Notes: generated by a model not told the origin, from the letters alone. Positions 1 to 9,372 are shown, numbered from the stretch's first letter. The stretch: DNA of 64,000 bases from Alphaproteobacteria bacterium (GCA_002401455.1 NVTE01000004.1:85122-149121), one strand, 5' to 3'. Made by a program: numbers and translations.

Positions 1-1431
1 GGCGGCGTGCTGACCAACTGGCTGGTCAATATGGCCGAGCAGAATGACTATTTCGCTCAGTCGACGTCGGTTCCCGGGGTCGCCCAGCGGACTGGCGCGA
101 CGATCTATTATCTGGAAATGTTCCCAAAATCAGAGGTCAAGGACCTGACGGTCCCACCGGTTATGGCGCTGATGCCCATGGCGGGTGATGTGGATCTGGT
201 GGTGGCAGCCGAACTGATGGAGGCCGGACGCGCCGTCCAGCGGCAATTTGTCACCCCGTTAAAAACCACCCTGATCGCCTCGACCCACCGGGTGTTCTCC
301 ATTGCGGAGAAAATGGTCCTGGGCGACGGTACCGGCGATTCCGACACCGTGCTCAAGGCGGCGCATCAGGCGGCAAAGACTTTTGTCGCTTTTGATATGG
401 AAAGCCTGGCCGCTGAGATGAGCTGCGTGATCAGCTCGATTATGTTTGGCGCCATTGCTGGCTCCAAGAAATTGCCGTTTTCCCGGGAGAAATTTGAAGA
501 CGCTATCCGGGCCGAGGGCAAGATGGTCGAGGCCAATCTGCGTGGCTTTAACGCCGGCTACCAGGCGGCGGAGACCCCTTACGTTCCGGAACAGGCCAGC
601 GATACGGATGTGCCTTTTGGCAAGATTGAAGGCACAGCCAATACCCCGGCGGCCCAGGCGCTGATTGACCGCATCAACGGCCTGCCGGACCCGGCCCGTG
701 AATTTGCCTATGCCGGTGCGACGAAGTTGCTCGACTATCAGGACCTGGACTATGCCGAGGCCTATATCGCCGAACTGGAAGCCTTTGCCGCCACCGACAA
801 AGCGCCGTTCGACCTGACCCATGAGTTGGCGCGCTATCTGGCGCTATGGATGGCCTTTGACGACACGATCAAGGTCGCGGATATCAAGACCCGGTCCGAA
901 CGGGTGAAAAAATATCGCCAAGAAGTCCGCGCCGGAAAAGACCAGATTGTCCATATGGTCGAATTCATGCACCCGCGCCTGGAAGAGATTGTCGGCACTA
1001 TGCCGGTGGGTATGGCTAGATTTGTTCTGAAGTCACCTTTCCTGACCCGGTTCTTCGAGAAATTCACCGGCCCCCGGCTGTCAGACACGACAAAGGTTTC
1101 GTCGTTCCTGATGCTGTATTTTATGGCCTCCCTGCGCTTCATGCGCCGCAAGACCCTGCGCTATGCCGAGGAACATGCCGAGATTAAAAGCTGGCTCGAC
1201 CGGGTACGGACGACCGTGGCCACGGATTATGACCTGGCGGTGGAGATTGTTCGTTGTCAGCGCTTGATCAAAGGCTACGGCGAGACTCACGAGCGGGGAC
1301 TGGGCAATTTCAAGACCATCATGGCAGCCCTTGATAACGGCTCTGTCACACCAGCTAAAGTCAGCGAGCTGCGCACCGCGGCCCTGGAAGATGAAGACGG
1401 TAAAGCCTTTAAAAAGGCCCTTGCTGCCTAA
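1..1431 (+). CDS. iorB: Indolepyruvate ferredoxin oxidoreductase, IorB-type subunit, 5' truncated by window edge
   Basis: Catalytic-gamma-type subunit that, with the TPP-binding IorA subunit, oxidatively decarboxylates aryl pyruvates from aromatic amino acids. The frame is open to base 1 (GGVLTNWLVN near the edge), so the true start lies upstream. About the first 185 residues match the pyruvate/ketoisovalerate oxidoreductase gamma fold (SVPGVAQRTGATIYY, then MALMPMAGDVDLVVAAELMEAGR). The rest fits the DUF6537-like helical C-terminus seen in long IorB proteins. iorA is expected just upstream, outside the window. The gene ends at a strong bidirectional terminator. Family call is confident; exact substrate is inferred. 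Confidence 0.85.
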   Translation, partial: GGVLTNWLVNMAEQNDYFAQSTSVPGVAQRTGATIYYLEMFPKSEVKDLTVPPVMALMPMAGDVDLVVAAELMEAGRAVQRQFVTPLKTTLIASTHRVFSIAEKMVLGDGTGDSDTVLKAAHQAAKTFVAFDMESLAAEMSCVISSIMFGAIAGSKKLPFSREKFEDAIRAEGKMVEANLRGFNAGYQAAETPYVPEQASDTDVPFGKIEGTANTPAAQALIDRINGLPDPAREFAYAGATKLLDYQDLDYAEAYIAELEAFAATDKAPFDLTHELARYLALWMAFDDTIKVADIKTRSERVKKYRQEVRAGKDQIVHMVEFMHPRLEEIVGTMPVGMARFVLKSPFLTRFFEKFTGPRLSDTTKVSSFLMLYFMASLRFMRRKTLRYAEEHAEIKSWLDRVRTTVATDYDLAVEIVRCQRLIKGYGETHERGLGNFKTIMAALDNGSVTPAKVSELRTAALEDEDGKAFKKALAA

Positions 1432-1452
1432 TTATAGAAGATACTAAATGAA

Positions 1453-1489
1453 AAAGCCCCCCTGCTATGATCAATAGCAGGGGGGCTTT
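1453..1489. terminator. Strong bidirectional intrinsic terminator between iorB and feoB
   Basis: A perfect 16-bp inverted repeat (1453-1468 with 1474-1489) carries six consecutive C:G pairs and a 5-nt loop. A/T-rich ends on both sides supply a U-tract in either direction. It sits between the convergent iorB (+) and feoB (-) genes. Confidence 0.9.
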
Positions 1490-1506
1490 ATTTCTGTCTG
1501 ATAACC

Positions 1507-3396
1507 TTAGGCGAGGAAGGCCGTCGTAATCTTGTTGACGCCGTACGCCGCCACATAGGCCAGGATAAAAAGATACCCGGTCATGAAGCTGGTCCAGCCC
1601 CAGCTGTTGGTTTCCCGGCGCACGGTGGCGATGGTGGCAAAACACTGGGGCGCAAAGACATACCAGGCCAGGAAAGCAAAGGCCGTCGGCAGTGACCAGC
1701 TGTTCTGGATCACGGCGCGCATACCCTGTTCAATCTGGTCCTCATTACCCTGCAGGGCGTAGACCGTGCCGAGTGCGCCAATGGCGACCTCACGGGCGGC
1801 CATGCCCGGGATCAGGGCGATGGACATTTCCCAGTTAAAGCCAAGGGGCTCAAAGATATACTGCAGATAGCGACCCAGGGTGCCGGCGAAGCTGTAATAA
1901 ATATCGGGCTCGGTCGCGCCAATGGGTTTCTTGGGATATTGCGCCAGGGCCCACAGCGCGATGGAGGAATAAAGAATGATTGTGCCTGCGCGTTTCAGGA
2001 AGGCCCGGGCTCGTTCCCACAGGTTGATCAGCAGATGTTTCAGTACCGGCAGTTGATATTTGGGCAGTTCCATCATGAACGGCTGGGCGACCCCCTTGGT
2101 CAGGGTCTTCTTGAGCACCGCCGCGACAATCAACGCGCTGACAATACCGACCAGATACAAGCCAAACAGCACTAGGCCCTGGAGGCCGAACAGGCCAAAA
2201 AATACTGATTTATTAGGCACCACGGCACCGATCAGCAGGGCATAGACCGGAATCCGTGCGGAACAGGTCATCAGGGGCGCGATCATGATCGTCGTGATTC
2301 GGTCCCGGTGATGTTCGATGGTCCGGGTGGCCATGATGCCGGGAATGGCGCAGGCAAAACTGGACATCAGGGGGATGAAGGCCCGGCCATTGAGGCCAAC
2401 CATGGCCATTAGCCGGTCCATGATAAAGGCGGCCCGGGCCATATATCCGGTGGCCTCGAGCAGCAGGATGAAGGTAAAGAGAATGACAATCTGCGGCAGG
2501 AAGACCAGCACACTGCCGACCCCCGCAATGATGCCATGGATCAACAGGCTGCGGAACCAGTTGTCAGGCAGGTAGGTGCTGATCAGCCCCTGAAGGGCGC
2601 GAAAGCCGTCCTCGATCAGGGTCATCGGCGCTTCGGCCCAGAAATAAACCAGCTGGAACATGCCGAACAGGGTAATGAAAAAGATGATAATGCCGAGCAC
2701 AGGGTGCAAGAGGACTCTGTCCAACTGGCGGGTGATCTTATGGTGGGTGCCCTCAGAGATAATGGCGACATCGGCAATCTTACGGGCGCGTCTCTGCAGT
2801 TCCCGGGTGCCCGGGGCCGCGACCGCATCCTGGGCCGGGGCTAAATTGGTGATCGATTTAGCCAGTTGGGTTTTCAGGGCATCAAGGCTACCTTTACGCA
2901 CCGCAATCGTGGTGACCACCGGAATGCCCAGCTCCCGGGACAGAACTTTCGGGTCAATGGTGATACCGTCCCGTTTAGCCAGGTCCTGCATGTTCAGGGC
3001 CAGAATAACCGGCAGGCCCAGATGTTTCATTTCCAGCACCAGCCGCAGATGAACCCTAAGGTTGGTGCTGTCGGCAACACAGAGCAGGATGTCAGGCCGG
3101 CTTTCACTTTGATGGACGCCGGTAATCACTTCCCGGCTGACCCGCTCGTCCAGGGTCCGGTCTTTCAGGCTGTAAATGCCCGGCAGGTCAATGAGTAGGA
3201 TATTCTGGTTATCTTCGGTGACATATTTACCGCTGCGTCGCTCGACGGTGACACCGGGATAATTGGCCACTTTCTGGCTGCTGCCGGTCAGGCTGTTAAA
3301 CAGGGAGCTTTTGCCACAATTGGGACTGCCGACCAGGGCAACTTTAATTTCCCGGGGCGTGGCGGTTGTGGTATTGAGGGGGGCTGAAGTATTCAT
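1507..3396 (-). CDS. feoB: Ferrous iron transport protein B (FeoB), GTP-gated inner-membrane Fe(II) transporter
   Basis: 629 residues. An N-terminal G domain shows G1 GSPNCGKS (23-30), a G3 DLPG and a G4-like NMQD motif. It is followed by a polytopic membrane region with the conserved Gate segments (for example PLMSSFACAIPGIMATRTI and MIAPLMTCSARIPVY). It is shorter than the roughly 770-residue E. coli FeoB, as in many short-form FeoBs. The start overlaps the feoA stop by 4 nt, so translation is probably coupled. A Fur-box-like site lies before feoA. Identification is secure. Confidence 0.97.
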   Translation of the reverse strand: MNTSAPLNTTTATPREIKVALVGSPNCGKSSLFNSLTGSSQKVANYPGVTVERRSGKYVTEDNQNILLIDLPGIYSLKDRTLDERVSREVITGVHQSESRPDILLCVADSTNLRVHLRLVLEMKHLGLPVILALNMQDLAKRDGITIDPKVLSRELGIPVVTTIAVRKGSLDALKTQLAKSITNLAPAQDAVAAPGTRELQRRARKIADVAIISEGTHHKITRQLDRVLLHPVLGIIIFFITLFGMFQLVYFWAEAPMTLIEDGFRALQGLISTYLPDNWFRSLLIHGIIAGVGSVLVFLPQIVILFTFILLLEATGYMARAAFIMDRLMAMVGLNGRAFIPLMSSFACAIPGIMATRTIEHHRDRITTIMIAPLMTCSARIPVYALLIGAVVPNKSVFFGLFGLQGLVLFGLYLVGIVSALIVAAVLKKTLTKGVAQPFMMELPKYQLPVLKHLLINLWERARAFLKRAGTIILYSSIALWALAQYPKKPIGATEPDIYYSFAGTLGRYLQYIFEPLGFNWEMSIALIPGMAAREVAIGALGTVYALQGNEDQIEQGMRAVIQNSWSLPTAFAFLAWYVFAPQCFATIATVRRETNSWGWTSFMTGYLFILAYVAAYGVNKITTAFLA

Positions 3397-3659
3397 TCTG
3401 TTCCGGAACTGATTTTCACGGCGGCGGCTTCCATGCGGCGTAGGGCCACGGTCATTTGACCGATACGGACGGCGATGGGATCGCGGGAGATGGGACCTTC
3501 ATGTAGGATTGTGACCTCAAGGCCTTCTTCAAAGCCAATTTCAAGCAGGCGATCTTCCAGGTCACGGGCAAACTCACTATCTTTGCAGCGTGCTGCTTCG
3601 AACCCGAGGATGGTGGCCTGGTCCCCTTTGGCTAAATCATTTAAATACCGTGTGCTCAT
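3393..3659 (-). CDS. feoA: Ferrous iron transport accessory protein FeoA
   Basis: 88-residue SH3-like FeoA protein. The segment ARDLEDRLLEIGFEEGLEV and the later ISRDPIAVRIGQMTVALRR match the FeoA core pattern (RL.ELGf..G..v...... dP....v.g..~aLR). It is the first gene of feoAB and is thought to assist FeoB at the cytoplasmic face. The ATG at 3657-3659 lies 11 bp from a Fur-box-like sequence, and a clear ribosome-binding site is not obvious. Confidence 0.92.
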   Translation of the reverse strand: MSTRYLNDLAKGDQATILGFEAARCKDSEFARDLEDRLLEIGFEEGLEVTILHEGPISRDPIAVRIGQMTVALRRMEAAAVKISSGTE

Positions 3660-3669
3660 AAATCTAACT

Positions 3670-3688
3670 AATAATAATTATCAATAAC
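3670..3688 (-). promoter_or_regulatory. Fur-box-like operator in front of feoAB
   Basis: Read on the minus strand this 19-mer is GTTATTGATAATTATTATT. It matches the classical enterobacterial Fur consensus (GATAATGATAATCATTATC) at 15 of 19 positions by my count. It lies 11 bp upstream of the feoA start, fitting iron repression. Alphaproteobacteria may instead use Irr, RirA or Mur for such genes, so the cognate regulator is inferred. Confidence 0.6.
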
Positions 3689-3844
3689 AATGATTACCTG
3701 ATAATGGTACTTTTGTAAATGGTCAATACGCGAAAATAATACTTATTACAATTTAATTGATTTGTGTTAAGAATTACGGAGTTAAAACGATCGTATGAAT
3801 TTTAATCGCCCAATGAATACCACAAAATGAAAAGGAATAAACAG

Positions 3845-4759
3845 ATGCCCTATGATTTTACCGGACAGGTTGCCATTATTACCGGATCAGGCGGGGGACT
3901 TGGCCGCGCCCATGCGTTGGCGTTTGCCCGGCGGGGCGCGATGGTGGTGATTAATGACCTGGGCGGTGCCCGGGACGGGGCCTCAGCCGATGGCAGCTCT
4001 CTCAGCCCGGCCCAGAAAGTCGTTCAGGAAATCACGGATCTGGGCGGCAAGGCGATCGCCAATGGTGGCAATGTGACCTCGGAAACCGATATGCAGGCCA
4101 TGGTGGAGCAGACCCTGTCCGCCTTTGGCCGCATCGATATTCTGGTCAATAATGCCGGTATTCTGCGCGACAAGACCTTCAGCAAGATGACGGTTGAGGA
4201 TTTCAAGATGGTGATGGACGTGCATCTGATGGGTAGCGTCATTGCCACCCGGGCGGTGTTGCCGACCATGAAGGATCAGGGTTACGGCCGGATTGTCATG
4301 ACCACGTCGTCCAGCGGCCTTTACGGCAATTTCGGCCAGAGTAATTACGGGGCGGCCAAGCTGGGCCTGATCGGCCTGACCAATACCCTGAAGTTGGAGC
4401 TGTTTAAGTCGGGCATCCGGGTCAATGCCTTGGCACCGGTGGCCGCGACCCGCATGACCGACGATATCATGCCGCCGCAGATGCTCGACCTGCTGACCCC
4501 GGACAGTGTTTCGCCGGCGGTACTTTATCTTTGTGGCAAGGACGCCCCGACCGGGGAGATCATCACCGCCGGGGCTGGTACCTTTGCCCGGGCACAGATA
4601 TTGGAAAGTGAAGGGGTATTTCTCGGGCCTGACGCGACCCCGGAAATGATCGCCGACCAGTGGGACAGCCTGTCCGACATGTCGACGGCCAAACCGTACC
4701 GGCAGGGCTCGGACCAGAGCCAGAAATTCGTTGCCAACGCCTTCGAGGATAAAGCGTAG
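3845..4759 (+). CDS. SDR-family (3R)-hydroxyacyl-CoA dehydrogenase (MFE-2/HSD17B4 type)
   Basis: 304 residues. N-terminal Rossmann motif TGSGGGLGRAHALAFA, then NNAG and the catalytic Ser/Tyr/Lys set in TTSSSGLYGNFGQSNYGAAK. The opening YDFTGQVAIITG and the long insert INDLGGARDGASADGSS are typical of the dehydrogenase domain of peroxisomal multifunctional enzyme 2. It probably oxidises (3R)-hydroxyacyl-CoA with NAD+. An in-frame ATG exists at 3827, but AAAGGAA at 3831-3837 is correctly spaced for 3845. It is monocistronic and followed by the AT-rich island. Confidence 0.85.
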   Translation: MPYDFTGQVAIITGSGGGLGRAHALAFARRGAMVVINDLGGARDGASADGSSLSPAQKVVQEITDLGGKAIANGGNVTSETDMQAMVEQTLSAFGRIDILVNNAGILRDKTFSKMTVEDFKMVMDVHLMGSVIATRAVLPTMKDQGYGRIVMTTSSSGLYGNFGQSNYGAAKLGLIGLTNTLKLELFKSGIRVNALAPVAATRMTDDIMPPQMLDLLTPDSVSPAVLYLCGKDAPTGEIITAGAGTFARAQILESEGVFLGPDATPEMIADQWDSLSDMSTAKPYRQGSDQSQKFVANAFEDKA

Positions 4760-4937
4760 TATCGGGAAAATTACATTATTTTAAAGGAATATTAAAAATT
4801 TATACCTCAAATAGGTGCTTATTTGTAGTTTAATTGCTATTTAAGCTTGTAAAGGTATTTTTTTATTGTATCGAGAATCCAAATCTGATTCAATAGAACA
4901 AAATATGCTTGTCTTTTGGGCTGGGAAGAGAAAAATA

Positions 4938-5744
4938 ATGGAATTGCCAAGACCACATTTTGAAAACCCTCCTATCAATGAGGTGGCGGTTTGTGTAGTT
5001 TTTAAAAAAATTGATGGGTTTCAAGCTGTACATTTTGGAGAGTTTTGGACAAAAATTAGAAGACACTTTCCCAAAACCCAGGATGTTGCGCCTTTGGATC
5101 ATGTCAGTACAGCAGGTGGTAATGGTGTTGAAATTCAAATTTCAGCAAAACCACCGCTACCCCGAGTTTGGTTTGAAGGCATTTCGCGTCATGAGCTTAT
5201 CCAATTACAAGATGATCGGTTTATATTTAATTGGAGAAAACTTGAAGATGGCCTTTACCCTAGGTTTGAAGAAGTTTTTAATAATTTCAAAAAATATTGG
5301 GACTTATTTGTACAATATATAAGTGAAAGTGGGTTGGGAAATATTTCAATCACTCAATATGAGTTAACGTATATTAATATTATTAATTTGAAAAAAACCC
5401 CCTTAACAGTAATTGATCTTGCGAATGTTTTTAATGGCAATGCCTTGATAGGGCATAAGGATTGTTTTTTGCCCAGTCCTTCGGGGTTTAATTGGCAAAC
5501 ATTTTATCCATTTCCTGATAATCAAGGTTCATTAAACATTAATGCGATCAGTGGGCTCTCTCAGGAGAATAAATCTATAGTAGCGCGTTTAGACATGGTT
5601 GCCAGAGGTACTCCGCAAGAGAAAGAGAATATTGAAGCGGGGCTTGAAGAGTGGTTTAATATGGCTCATTTATGGATTGTGAATGGGTTTGTGGCCATTA
5701 CGACTGAAAATGCTCAACGTGAATTATGGGGAAGAGTGGAATGA
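4938..5744 (+). CDS. TIGR04255 family protein, first gene of an AT-rich three-gene island
   Basis: 268 residues. The opening LPRPHFENPPINEVAVCV is the hallmark of the sporadically distributed TIGR04255 family; the biochemical role is unknown. An in-frame TTG at 4866 would add 24 residues, but GGAAGAG at 4924-4930 favours this ATG. No signal peptide or membrane segment is visible. Base composition is far more AT-rich than the flanking genes, which suggests horizontal acquisition. The next gene overlaps its stop by 4 nt, so the two are probably translated together. Confidence 0.75.
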   Translation: MELPRPHFENPPINEVAVCVVFKKIDGFQAVHFGEFWTKIRRHFPKTQDVAPLDHVSTAGGNGVEIQISAKPPLPRVWFEGISRHELIQLQDDRFIFNWRKLEDGLYPRFEEVFNNFKKYWDLFVQYISESGLGNISITQYELTYINIINLKKTPLTVIDLANVFNGNALIGHKDCFLPSPSGFNWQTFYPFPDNQGSLNINAISGLSQENKSIVARLDMVARGTPQEKENIEAGLEEWFNMAHLWIVNGFVAITTENAQRELWGRVE

Positions 5745-6310
5745 AAATGCAAAGAGAAAGTAGTATTTCAGACAATAGGTTCATACCTATCAAAGAGATG
5801 AATATAATAGCTTCATCTTCTGTGGGATATTTTCCACAGACAACTCCTGAAATAAATTCTTTAAAAAGGCGAACTAAAGATACGCCGAAGTATTATTCTG
5901 ATGATATTACAGGTACAGGTTGGACCCCTTTAGAAATGAAGACTTTAACTCCACATGATTTGGACCATTATCGTACAAAAAGTAAACTTACAGACTTGAT
6001 TCAAAAATTTAAAAGAGTGCCCTTTTTTCATGATTCTGATCAATGTGCAAATAAAGGGGCTGCTGATAACGCGCTTAAATTACTTTGTCAGATGGATGAA
6101 AAATTGTTACCGAAAGTGGCGGTTGATGAAGATGGTGAAATCATTTTTGCTTGGAATGTGGAAGAGCGCAATATAGTTCTTACTTTTGAAGAAAATTTGT
6201 GGCATTTTTTTGAGAAAGAAGGGTCTAACCCCCCAAATTATTATGATGAGGAGTCTTATGTGAATGGTGAAATTCCAAATTTTGTATGGGAAAAAATACC
6301 AACAAAATAG
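5741..6310 (+). CDS. Unrecognised protein, second gene of the TIGR04255 island
   Basis: 189 residues, function unknown. The ATG at 5741 overlaps the TGA of the upstream gene (ATGA), and GAAGAG lies just upstream. The second half resembles a compact alpha/beta domain: a helix with AADNALKLLCQM, then PKVAVDEDGEIIFAWNVEE, then an alternating strand NIVLTFEE. Such D-x-G-x-I-x-x-x-W strands recur in small accessory proteins of unknown function. It is soluble by appearance and AT-rich like its neighbours. It likely works with the TIGR04255 protein because of the coupled arrangement; this is inference. Confidence 0.7.
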   Translation: MKMQRESSISDNRFIPIKEMNIIASSSVGYFPQTTPEINSLKRRTKDTPKYYSDDITGTGWTPLEMKTLTPHDLDHYRTKSKLTDLIQKFKRVPFFHDSDQCANKGAADNALKLLCQMDEKLLPKVAVDEDGEIIFAWNVEERNIVLTFEENLWHFFEKEGSNPPNYYDEESYVNGEIPNFVWEKIPTK

Positions 6311-6320
6311 GGGGTAACTA

Positions 6321-6788
6321 GTGAGCGAAGATGAACAATCTATACCTGCTTCACATCATATAAGCCGACACATATTCTTTCCAATTATGTATGATAGTGA
6401 TCAGAATTTAGTTTGGGGTAATATTTTTATGTTCCAGCAAAAATATGATTATTGTGAATCTGTTGTTTGGCGAAAGTATGCGACATTAGAAGAAGTGCAT
6501 GAATTAGGTTGTGCCAAAGCCGAACGTGACAGAAATATAAATAATAAGGATAGAAAATACGGGGGTGCTTCCACAGCTAAAGTAGGTTCTGCACGAGAGA
6601 TTGTTGTTCTTGATAGTAATGCTTCAATTGAAGTAGAGCATGATCCTAGTGAAAACCAAGGTATACATCATGCCCATATTAGATTGCTGTTGCCAGTTGG
6701 AGTCAGAAAATTAAAACCAAGCGAGAAAACAGAGTTAAGGTTGATATTATCTGATGTTTTTTCAGATTTTGATCCATACCCTTTGTGA
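6321..6788 (+). CDS. Unrecognised protein, third gene of the TIGR04255 island
   Basis: 155 residues starting with GTG, preceded by a purine-rich AGGGGG about 8 nt upstream. It follows the second gene by only 10 nt. Visible features are SVVWRKY near residue 50, a charged segment with AERDRNINNKDRKYGG, and a short HHAHIRLLLP motif near residue 115 that could be catalytic or metal-binding. It has no transmembrane segment. I do not recognise a family. Base composition and spacing place it in the same transcription unit as the preceding two genes. Confidence 0.7.
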   Translation: MSEDEQSIPASHHISRHIFFPIMYDSDQNLVWGNIFMFQQKYDYCESVVWRKYATLEEVHELGCAKAERDRNINNKDRKYGGASTAKVGSAREIVVLDSNASIEVEHDPSENQGIHHAHIRLLLPVGVRKLKPSEKTELRLILSDVFSDFDPYPL

Positions 6789-6850
6789 TTTGACACCTCA
6801 TTACTGCCACAGTATTTCTATTATCTGAATCTTCCCCGATATAAATAAAA

Positions 6851-6866
6851 TTAAACGTTTGTTTAA
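6851..6866. promoter_or_regulatory. Palindromic possible operator upstream of the acylase gene
   Basis: TTAAAC-GTTT-GTTTAA is a perfect 6-4-6 inverted repeat about 90 bp before the acylase start. Its size suits a dimeric repressor such as a TetR-type protein, but no regulator gene is adjacent and A/T richness makes chance possible. Confidence 0.25.
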
Positions 6867-6957
6867 ATACAAATTAGAGTTAAGCTTTTTCTCAGTGTAA
6901 AAGGGGTCAAAGGGTGGGGCTTCTTTCCGTGTAACAGAATATTGGGAGTATAGTTCA

Positions 6958-9372
6958 GTGAAAAAGAATATCGGTTTATGGGGCGCGAGCCTGTTGGTGG
7001 TGGCGGGGCTGCTCGGCTCCTGTGCGGAACAGAAAGCACCGGAAGATACCTACCGGGCCGAGGTGGTGCGCACCAGCTTTGGCATTCCCCATATCACGGC
7101 CGATGATTTTGGCAGTCTGGGATTTGGCGAAGGCTTTGTGGCGGCGGAGGATCATGTCTGCAATATCGCCCACAGCATCGTTGTTGCCCGGGGCGAACGG
7201 GCGCTGTATCACGGCGTGGGGGAAAAAAACAAACATCTGATGAGCGATATGGTCATTCGGGCCCTGGGTATTCCGGCCAACGCGGCCGAGGATTTTGCCG
7301 CTCAGTCGAAGGAAAACCAGCAATGGATCACCGGCTATACCGAAGGCTATAACAAATATATCCGCGAGGTCGGGGTCGATAACATCACCTCATGGTGCAA
7401 AGGCGCCGACTGGGTCCGGGAAATCACGCCGGAAGATCTCTTTTCCCGCTTTCAGGTGCTGGCCCAGACTGCGCCCCGGGTCGCCGGCATGATTGTCTCA
7501 GCCAAACCGCCGGCAGATAAAGCTGACGCAGCGGCTCTTGAAGTACCCGTTCAGACCTTTGCCGAAATGGCTGATGACCTGCGCGCCAGCCAGATGGGCT
7601 CTAACGGCTGGGCCTTTGGCAAGGACCGGACCGAGAATGGCCGGGGCATGCTGTTGGGCAACCCCCATTACCCCTGGACCGGCACCAGCCGTTTCTGGGA
7701 AAAACATCTGATCATTCCGGGCAAGATGAATATTTACGGGGCCCATTTGATCGGTGCGCCGGGGGTGGCCATTGGCTTTAACGAGAATATTGGCTGGACC
7801 CATACGGTGTCCAATAGTGAGCGGGTGGTGTTCTACAAGCTGGACCTGGTGCCCGGCGACCCGACCAGCTATTATTATGACGGCGAGCCACGCAAGATGA
7901 CCGCCCGCAAGATGACAATTTCCGTCAAGGGCGAGGACGGCACCGTGACCGAGCAGGAGCAGAGTGTCTGGTTCAGTCATTATGGCCCCATGGTCAGCCT
8001 GCCCAATGCGCCCTGGACTGAAAAACAGGCGTTGACCATGCGCGATGCCAATGCCGGCAACCAGAATCTGCTCGACCAGTGGAAAGCCATGGATCTGGCG
8101 CAGGATATGGACGCCTTTAAAGACGCCCACCGTAAATGGAATGCCCTGCCCTGGGTTAATACCATGGCCACCAGCAAGGACGGCCGGGCAGTGTTTATCG
8201 ACGGCTCCAATGTGGGACGCCTGAGTGCTGAGGCCATTGCTCTGTGGCAGGAGAGGACCAAAAGCGACCCGCTGACAGGGGAATTTTTCAACGGCATGGG
8301 TCTGATCCTGCTCGACGGCAGCGATAGCCAGTTCGAATGGCAGGCGCATCCGGAGGCCCGGGTTCCTGGTATCGTGCCCTATGTGGAACAGCCAAAATAT
8401 GACCGCAGTGACTATATCTTCAACGCCAACGACAGCCATTGGCTGACCCATGTTGAAGAACCCCTGAACGGCTATTCCCCGCTGTTTGGCTCGGAACAGG
8501 CGGCCCGAAGCCTGCGGACCCGGATCAATGCCAAGCTGGTCAGTGATACTTCACCGGACGGCCCGGCGGGGGTTGACGGTAAATTCTCCCTGAAGGAAAT
8601 GCAGCAGGCGCTGTTTTCCAACCGCAGCCTGACGGCGGAATTGCTGCTCGATGAGGTGGTCGCTGCCTGTACAAAGGTAACGTCGGTAATTGTTGACGGT
8701 GAAGAGGTTGACCTTGCAGGAGCCTGCACGGCTCTGAAGGGCTATAACAAACACCTTGATCTGGATAGCACGGGTGCGGTTCTGTTCCGGGAATGGATCA
8801 CTCAGTATAAATATACCGAAACCTTTAAAAACGATAAGCTGTTCAAGTTGGCGTTTGATCCGGCCGATCCGGTCAATACCCCCCGGGGTCTGGCGGACGA
8901 GGGTCTGGCTCTGAAAAATCTGGCCAAAGCGGTTCAGGTGATGACCCGGGCGGGTCTGGCGCTTGACAGCAGTCTTGGTGAGGCTCAGTTTGTCTACCGG
9001 GGGGCAGACCGAATTGCGGTTCATGGTGGGGAAAATGCCGAGGGCATTGCCAATATTATGGCTCAACGGATTTATGACACCCAGGCTCATCAGCAGAGGG
9101 GAGCCAAGGTTGAGGGCAGTAAAATGCTCACCGACAAGGGCTATCTGGTCACCCATGGTGCCAGCTTCTTGCTGAGCCTGAGCTATACCGATGATGGTCC
9201 GGTGGCGGAAGCTTTCCTGACCTACGGCCAGTCCGGCGACCCGACGTCTGTCCATTATACCGACCAGACCAAATTGTTTTCCCAGAAGCAATGGCGTCCG
9301 GTGCGCTTTACAAAACAGGATATCGCCAAGGATATGAAATCATCCCGGGTTCTGACCGGCCCCCGGAAATAA
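6958..9372 (+). CDS. Penicillin acylase family (Ntn-hydrolase) lipoprotein, acyl-homoserine-lactone/aculeacin acylase-like
   Basis: 804 residues from a GTG start. The N-terminus has a lipoprotein signal (hydrophobic segment, then LLGSC with Cys22). The precursor shows an alpha-chain region, then MGSNGWAFG in which Ser215 should be the N-terminal nucleophile of the beta chain after self-cleavage. Supporting motifs are GNPHYPW and GAPGVAIGFNENIGWTHTVS. Members cleave amide-linked acyl groups from beta-lactams, lipopeptides or acyl-homoserine lactones; substrate cannot be read from sequence. The protein is predicted to be membrane-anchored in the periplasm. It is monocistronic, ending before a hairpin shared with the convergent chemoreceptor gene. 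Confidence 0.88.
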   Translation: MKKNIGLWGASLLVVAGLLGSCAEQKAPEDTYRAEVVRTSFGIPHITADDFGSLGFGEGFVAAEDHVCNIAHSIVVARGERALYHGVGEKNKHLMSDMVIRALGIPANAAEDFAAQSKENQQWITGYTEGYNKYIREVGVDNITSWCKGADWVREITPEDLFSRFQVLAQTAPRVAGMIVSAKPPADKADAAALEVPVQTFAEMADDLRASQMGSNGWAFGKDRTENGRGMLLGNPHYPWTGTSRFWEKHLIIPGKMNIYGAHLIGAPGVAIGFNENIGWTHTVSNSERVVFYKLDLVPGDPTSYYYDGEPRKMTARKMTISVKGEDGTVTEQEQSVWFSHYGPMVSLPNAPWTEKQALTMRDANAGNQNLLDQWKAMDLAQDMDAFKDAHRKWNALPWVNTMATSKDGRAVFIDGSNVGRLSAEAIALWQERTKSDPLTGEFFNGMGLILLDGSDSQFEWQAHPEARVPGIVPYVEQPKYDRSDYIFNANDSHWLTHVEEPLNGYSPLFGSEQAARSLRTRINAKLVSDTSPDGPAGVDGKFSLKEMQQALFSNRSLTAELLLDEVVAACTKVTSVIVDGEEVDLAGACTALKGYNKHLDLDSTGAVLFREWITQYKYTETFKNDKLFKLAFDPADPVNTPRGLADEGLALKNLAKAVQVMTRAGLALDSSLGEAQFVYRGADRIAVHGGENAEGIANIMAQRIYDTQAHQQRGAKVEGSKMLTDKGYLVTHGASFLLSLSYTDDGPVAEAFLTYGQSGDPTSVHYTDQTKLFSQKQWRPVRFTKQDIAKDMKSSRVLTGPRK

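Noticed and set aside
6789..6957. Attachment site or direct repeats at the right edge of the AT-rich island
   Set aside because: No matching repeat was found at the left edge (4760-4937), and there is no integrase or tRNA gene.
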